Part shown: piece after piece, positions 59,265-64,000 of the stretch
Numbering within the stretch: position 1 is the first letter of the stretch
Layout of the letters: each line of letters starts with the position of its first letter
Assembly (NCBI GenBank): GCA_900491605.1
Contig: UESW01004829.1
Coordinates: forward strand, 382,751 to 446,750
DNA: 64,000 bases
Reading direction: 5' to 3'
Source of the DNA: Calamus simplicifolius
Lineage: Eukaryota > Streptophyta > Magnoliopsida > Arecales > Arecaceae
Program-made: the position numbers and the translations under genes
The notes under the pieces: model-generated
Told to the model about the DNA's origin: nothing
The model's input: only the letters and a program-made list of their open reading frames with translations
Databases searched by the model: none

Positions 59265-59655
59265 GTCTCCCCCGGGCTTCCGTAGCTCGGCCTCTCCGGG
59301 CTTCCATAGCTCGGCCTCTTCGAGCTTCCGTAGCTCGACCTCTCCGGGCTTCCCTAGCTCGGCCTCTCCGGGCTTCCCTAGCTCAGCCTCTCCGGGCTTC
59401 CCTAGCTCGGCCTCTCCGAGCTTCTGTAGCTCGACCTCCCTGGGCTTTCGTAGCTCGGTCTCCCCGGGCTTCCGTAGCTTGGCCTCCCCGGGCTTCCATA
59501 GCTCGGTCTCCCCGGGCTTTCGCAGCTCGACCTCCCCGGGCTTCCATAGCTCGGCCTCCCCGGGCTTTCCGTAGCTCGGCCTCCCGGCTTCCGTAGCTCG
59601 GCCTGTCCGGGCTTCCGTAGCTCGGCCGAAGTTCGGGCCTTCGCAGCTCGTCTTC
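59265..59655. repeat. 24 bp tandem repeat inside the E4 LTR
   Basis: About 16 copies of CCGGGCTTCCGTAGCTCGGC with small variants (CTCTC or CTCCC between). Translations on either strand are artefacts. Confidence 0.9.
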
Positions 59656-59976
59656 CCTCGAGTCTCCACAACTCGGCCTCACCAAGTGATCCACACCCCA
59701 ACATCTACCTCCGCGGAACCTGACGCAGGAGAGCCCAAGCTTACCCGAACAGCGCCCTAGACAAGGAATCATGTTGAGGCATGGCCTAAGACCTATCATA
59801 ACCGCCCCAGGTCTACTCAACCAGATCTCAAGACATCAAGGAGCTCTTCCAGCCGTCGATCCCTTAACAAACGGGGTATGGATTCTAGTGGCCCCACAAC
59901 GGCCTGATTCTGTCTGCCTCCATATCGTAACAACCTCTGAACCTTCCAGAAAATGCTCAAGATCCAGGTGACAGCC

Positions 59977-59984
59977 TATAAATA
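59977..59984 (+). promoter_or_regulatory. E4 LTR TATA box
   Basis: TATAAATA on the plus strand within the LTR; E1 has the same octamer on its own sense strand. Confidence 0.55.
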
Positions 59985-60331
59985 TCAGACTCGCAGATTC
60001 CCTCAGGTACGCGATTCCGGACGCATGCACCCTTTTTCCCGCACACGCATCTTTGGCACGCGCGTTCTTCCTGCCCTCTCTGGCAGCTCGTCGGCGCTCT
60101 TGCCCTCTTAGAGCTTCCGATTGGCCGCCCCTGGAGAGGCTTCCCGGAGAGATCCACCTCCCCATTGTCTGGTTGATCACCGATTTCTACTCCACTGACT
60201 TGAGCATCGGAGGGTCTTCCGCAGAGGGCCACCCACAGTGCCTCCCGCATGTGGACTTCTTGTGCAGGTCCGCCCACCTCTTCCTGGAGATTGACATCGC
60301 CCGAGTCGGAGGACGGATCCCGGTGGCAACA

Positions 60332-60350
60332 GATTGGCGCTAGAGGAAGG
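60332..60350 (+). other. E4 primer-binding site
   Basis: GATTGGCGCTAGAGGAAGG directly after the LTR end; same position and form as in E1. tRNA not identified. Confidence 0.7.
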
Positions 60351-60417
60351 GTCTCAAGTCCCAATAAAACTTGAAGAAAGGAGACAAGGATCTAAATCCG
60401 GAGAAGAACCTCTTCAA

Positions 60418-62060
60418 TGGCCAACCGGAGGAGAGCAACCTCTGAGGCCCAATATCAGGTCGCATCCCAGAGGCCTGATCCGACGGGCGGTGCAGCGCCG
60501 CAACCTCCACCCGTCGAGACCCCGTCACCGCCTGCCATTCCGGTGACCCAGGACCAGTTCGCTACACTGGTCCAATAAGTCCAGACTCTTACCCATCTGG
60601 TTCAAGAGCGCCTCGTGGCTCCTCCTGCCCCGCACCCTCAGAAGGAGGCGGCGATTCCTTCTTCGCCGGCAGCCTCCTCCTCTGATCCGCACATATCCGC
60701 AGATCCCCCACACCGGCCCAGAGGAGACAAACCAGTCCCGCGAGGCGGTTACGATCGAGATCCTCTCAGATCTCGGCGAGCCCGATCCCTCTCCCCGGCG
60801 ACATCTCATCATGATTCAACACCATCCTTGCGGTTCTCGCGCCCAGCTCCTCCTCTGGCCGGCGAGGAGGAGATCTGCCGTCAGATCCAGGAGATGCGTC
60901 AGGAGCTGGACGCCGCCAAGCAGACCCACCTGCCCCAGCCCAAGGCGGAACAGGGTATCCCTTTCTCTAAGGGGATCATGGAGGAAGTGATTCCCTCCCA
61001 TGTCAAACTCCCAGCCGTCGAACCTTACCACGGCTCCACTGACCCGGATGACCATCTCAATAGCTTCCGGTCGATAATGATGTTCCATGAAGCATCTGAT
61101 GCGGTCCTCTGCCGCGCCTTCCATCCACCCTCAGAGGATCCGCCCGAACCTGGTTCAACGCCTTGAAGTCAGGTTCCATCGATTCATTCGACGAGCTGAG
61201 TCGCCTTTTCATTGGCCAGTTCGTCAGCAGCCGCCGCCACCGACGGAGATCCGACTCTCTCTCCGAAGTCAAGCAGAGAGAGGGGGAGTCCTTGAGAAAT
61301 TACCTTGGCCGCTTTAACAAGGCCATGTTGGAGGTGGACCACCTTAATCATGAGGTGGCTATGTCCGCCCTGGCGGGGGGAGTCTCGAAGGAGAGCGACT
61401 TCTATCTGGCTATGGAGGTCAGCTACCCCCCATGTCTCTCTGATATGATGGCCCTTGTGGACAAGTACGCTAGGGTCGAGGAGTCGCGGAGAGTCGCCCG
61501 CGCTGAGCAAGCAAAGAAGAAGGAGCCTAAACTCCTCGATAGGCACCGTCCCATCCGTCGACCAAGTCCGCCTCGCCGCCAAAGAGTCCCTCCGCTGCCG
61601 CCAAGAAATCGCTCCCGGAGTCCTCCTAGGCGATTTGATCGCTACACTCCATTGACCGTGCCTCGGGCGCAAATCCTCATGGAGATAGAGCGCCAGCTTC
61701 CCCGATCAGTACCTCTCCGAGGGAACCCGACCCGAAGAGATCCCGCCAAGTATTGCCGCTACCATAGGGAGCACGGTCATGACACTGAAGAATGCTGGCA
61801 GCTGAAGAATGAGATTGAGAGGCTGATCCGGCGGGGACGGCTAGACCAGTTTAGGAGAGCACCCGAGCCACCACAAGGAGGCGACCGCCAGCCCGAGCTC
61901 CAACAACCTCCTCCTCCACCCAATCCGCCCGTGATTGGCTGCATCAATATGATTGAAGAGGCCGGCAGATCAAGCCCCAGGGGCGGCGGTGAAGGGTCGG
62001 CACCAAAAAAGGCAAGGACAGGCGAACTCTCCTTCTCCAATGACGATCTTCTGAGAATAC
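60418..62060 (+). pseudogene. E4 gag
   Basis: Start MANRRRATSEAQYQ, then QDQFATLVQ followed by a stop (where E1 has Gln). 60615-61166 carries a Pro/Arg linker and EVIPSHVKLPAVEPYHGSTD. A one-base loss near 61120 shifts the frame; 61163-62060 continues with NALKSGSIDSFDELSRLFIG-type gag core, EVDHLNHEVAMSALAGGVSK and the zinc motif KYCRYHREHGHDTEECWQLK at about 61750-61810. Confidence 0.85.
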
Positions 62061-62480
62061 AACTCCCTCATGATGACGCACTGGTTGTATCCCTTAATTT
62101 GAACAATTATGATGTAAGCCGAATCCTCGTTGATAGTGAAAGCTCGGTGAATGTTTTGTACCTCGGTGTGTTTTCCGGATGAAATTGCTCATGGAAAACC
62201 TTCGAGCCATGGATTCCACCCTGATGGGATTCACCGGCGACGTCATTGTCCTGGAAGGGGTCGTCACCCTGACAGTCCGCGCAGGAACCTGGCCCCTTGT
62301 AACTATGGTACAGACCGATTTCCTAGTGACCGACCTCAGATCCCCATATAATGCCATATTCGGCAGGCCTGGCTTAATGTCCCTCAAGGCGGTTGTCTCC
62401 ATCCTGCATCTGTCTATGAAGTTCCCCACCGAGCGAGGAGTTGGAGTGGTTCGGGGAAGTCAAGCCATGGCTCGGCAATG
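62061..62480 (+). pseudogene. E4 aspartic protease
   Basis: SRILVDSESSVNVLYLG at about 62117-62167 has Glu where retropepsins have Gly, as in E1. A one-base loss near 62172 breaks the frame; it continues from 62179 (ENLRAMDSTLMGFTGDV) to YNAIFGRPGLMSLKAVVSI. Confidence 0.8.
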
Positions 62481-64000
62481 CTTTGTTACAAGCCTTCAAT
62501 CCAGAATGCCGGAGGTTGACGGGCTGGACGCTCGTGAAGACTTTGCCGAACATCGGGGAGAACCGGCAGAGGAATTAGAGGAGGTACCATTGGACGAAGC
62601 TCGGCCCGACCGAACCACCAGGATCGGGTCGCTGCTCAAAGGAGAGTCTCGTCACAGATTGATCAGATTCCTCCAAAGTAATGCAGACATCTTCGCCTGG
62701 ACCACCTCCGATATGCCAGGGATCAACCCCGAAGTCCTCATCCATCATCTCAATGTGGACGAGATGCACAAGCCTGTTAAGCAGAAGAAGAGAAGCTTCG
62801 CCCCAGAACGGCAAAAGGCGATTGAAGAAGAGGTCGACAAGCTCATCAAAGCCAATTTTGTCCGAGAGGTGAATTACCCAAGCTGGCTGTCAAATGTCGT
62901 CATGGTGAAAAAGTCGAACGACAAATGGAGGATCTGCATCGACTTCACCGACCTCAACAAGGCCTGCCCGAAGGATAGCTTCCCCCTCCCTCGGATCGAC
63001 CAGCTCATGGACGCCACCTCAGGCCACCAGATGCTGTCATTCATGGACGCCTATTCAGGATACAATCAGATCCGAATGGCCCCCGAGGATGAAGAAAAGA
63101 CCGCCTTCATAACCGACCGAGGTACCTACTGTTACCGTGTTATGCCTTTTGGTCTTAAGAATGCAGGGGCAACCTACCAGAGGCTGGTTAACAAGGTGTT
63201 CAAGGAACAAATCGGCCGAAACATGGAGGTATACGTAGATGACATGCTGGTCAAGAGCAAGGAAGCGCCACGGCATGTTGAGGACCTCGCAGAGAGCTTT
63301 GCAACGCTGCGCAAATACGGGATGAAGCTCAACCCAACCAAGTGTGCCTTCGGCGTCAATTCCGGGAAATTTCTTGGCTTCATGGTTTCCCAGCGGGGTA
63401 TCGAGGCTAATCCCCAGAAGATTCAGGCTCTCCAACAAATGGCGCCCCCAGCGTCTGTTAAAGAGGTCCAGCGCCTAACCGGGAGGATAGCGGCCCTTAA
63501 CCACTTTGTGGCGCGGTCGGCCGAGTGATGCCTCCCCTTCTTCAAAACCCTCCGATCAGCCAAAAACTTTCAGTGGACTCCCGAATGTCAGAAGTCATTT
63601 CAGGATCTCAAAAAGTACCTCGGCTCTCCCCCACTTCTTAGTAGCCCAGCCCCAGGGGAGACCCTATTTCTGTACCTGGCCGTTTCAGAGGGCGCAGTTT
63701 GTTCGGTGCTGATCAAAGAAGAAGGCAAAGTCCAGAAGCCAATATACTATGTGAGTAGGCTGCTCCGCGATGCGGAGACGAGGTACAGCAGGATCGAAAA
63801 AATGGTACTGGCCTTAATCACCTCAGTCGAAAGCTACGGCCATACTTCCAAGAACATTCCGTAACGGTCCTGACCGACCAGCCCATCAAGACAGTGGTCC
63901 ACCATCCAAATACATCAGGAAGAATGACCAAATGGGCCATTGAGCTAAGCGAGCATGACATACATTTTTAGCCTCGCCCGGCCATTAAAGCCCAAGTGCT
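62481..64000 (+). pseudogene. E4 reverse transcriptase and RNase H start
   Basis: Open to 63528: RSFAPERQKAIEEEVDKLI, WRICIDFTDLNKACPKDSF, SFMDAYSGYNQIRMAPEDE, YRVMPFGLKNAGATYQRLV, MEVYVDDMLVKSK, LGFMVSQRGIEANPQKIQAL. RT catalytic residues look intact. A TGA at 63526-63528 (RSAE, stop, CLPFF) replaces the usual Arg, a CGA to TGA change. The RNase H part (63660-63850, YYVSRLLRDAETRYSRIEK) has another one-base loss near 63828. Confidence 0.88.

Larger units (their letters stand above)
59197..60331 (+). other. E4 5' LTR
   Basis: Starts TGTTGGGGGGTAAAATC and ends GGTGGCAACA directly before the primer site. TATAAATA is at 59977-59984. Confidence 0.8.
59197..64000 (+). mobile_element. E4: Tat-type Ty3/gypsy element, 5' part (cut by window end)
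   Basis: 5' LTR 59197-60331, PBS, gag, protease, RT and part of RNase H on the plus strand. Its LTR start (GTAAAATCGTC, ATCAATATCCGTGCG), gag start and pol match E1 more closely than E2/E3. The five bases before it (AATGT) should recur after its 3' LTR, outside the window. Multiple single-base deletions break the frame. Confidence 0.9.

Noticed and set aside
59218..59820. Ser/Pro-rich and EAELRKPGE-rich frames
   Set aside because: Both strands of the 24 bp repeat inside the E4 LTR.
1..64000. tRNA, rRNA or other structured RNA genes
   Set aside because: None recognised; the tRNA-like matches are only primer-binding sites of retroelements.

Overview
This is plant nuclear DNA, almost entirely nested transposable elements packed around and inside one broken-up host gene. 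Short GT-AG introns, plant retrotransposon lineages with antisense extra ORFs, a CACTA transposon and a plastid vitamin K methyltransferase gene all point to an angiosperm with a large, repeat-rich genome. A monocot such as a palm is my impression only; no species is claimed.

Layout: (1) 1 to about 4800: 5' part of a Ty1/copia element on the minus strand, with gag, protease/GAG-pre-integrase, integrase and the 5' LTR. (2) 4811-31293: E1, a large Ty3/gypsy element of the Tat type (minus strand) with both LTRs. It is split by (3) 11887-24964: a 13.1 kb CACTA (En/Spm-type) DNA transposon with matching CACTACAAGA ends, TAA target duplications, TNP2-like and TNP1/Ptta-like genes, dense GCGACGCA subterminal repeats, a GC/homopolymer block lying in a probable first intron, and a 2.8 kb satellite of about 85 bp GATC-rich monomers. 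(4) 31294 to about 36075: a decayed Mutator-like region with a FAR1-like transposase relic (+), a 190 bp tandem repeat and a dead Ulp1-type protease gene (-). (5) about 36075-44528: E2, a second Tat-like element (minus), lacking its 3' LTR and ending in about 16 copies of a 140 bp repeat. (6) 45573-59041: six exons of MENG (demethylphylloquinone methyltransferase) on the plus strand; its last intron holds (7) E3, 47988-58748, a complete-ended Tat-like element (minus). (8) 59197-64000: E4 (plus), a relative of E1 inserted 155 bp after the MENG stop codon and cut by the window end.

How it fits together: every retroelement here is disabled by stops, frameshifts or lost catalytic residues. The MENG exons splice in register and encode the SAM-binding core to the C-terminus, but the first exon(s) are not visible and a two-base insertion breaks exon E, so the copy is either a pseudogene or carries a sequence error. 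E1 and E3 carry a spliced antisense ORF (Transposase_28-like plus coiled coil) between pol and the 3' LTR, and E1, E2 and E3 each have an unrelated tandem repeat in the same 3' position. The CACTA element looks like an En/Spm-style single transcription unit read right to left, starting from a TATA box just inside the right subterminal array.
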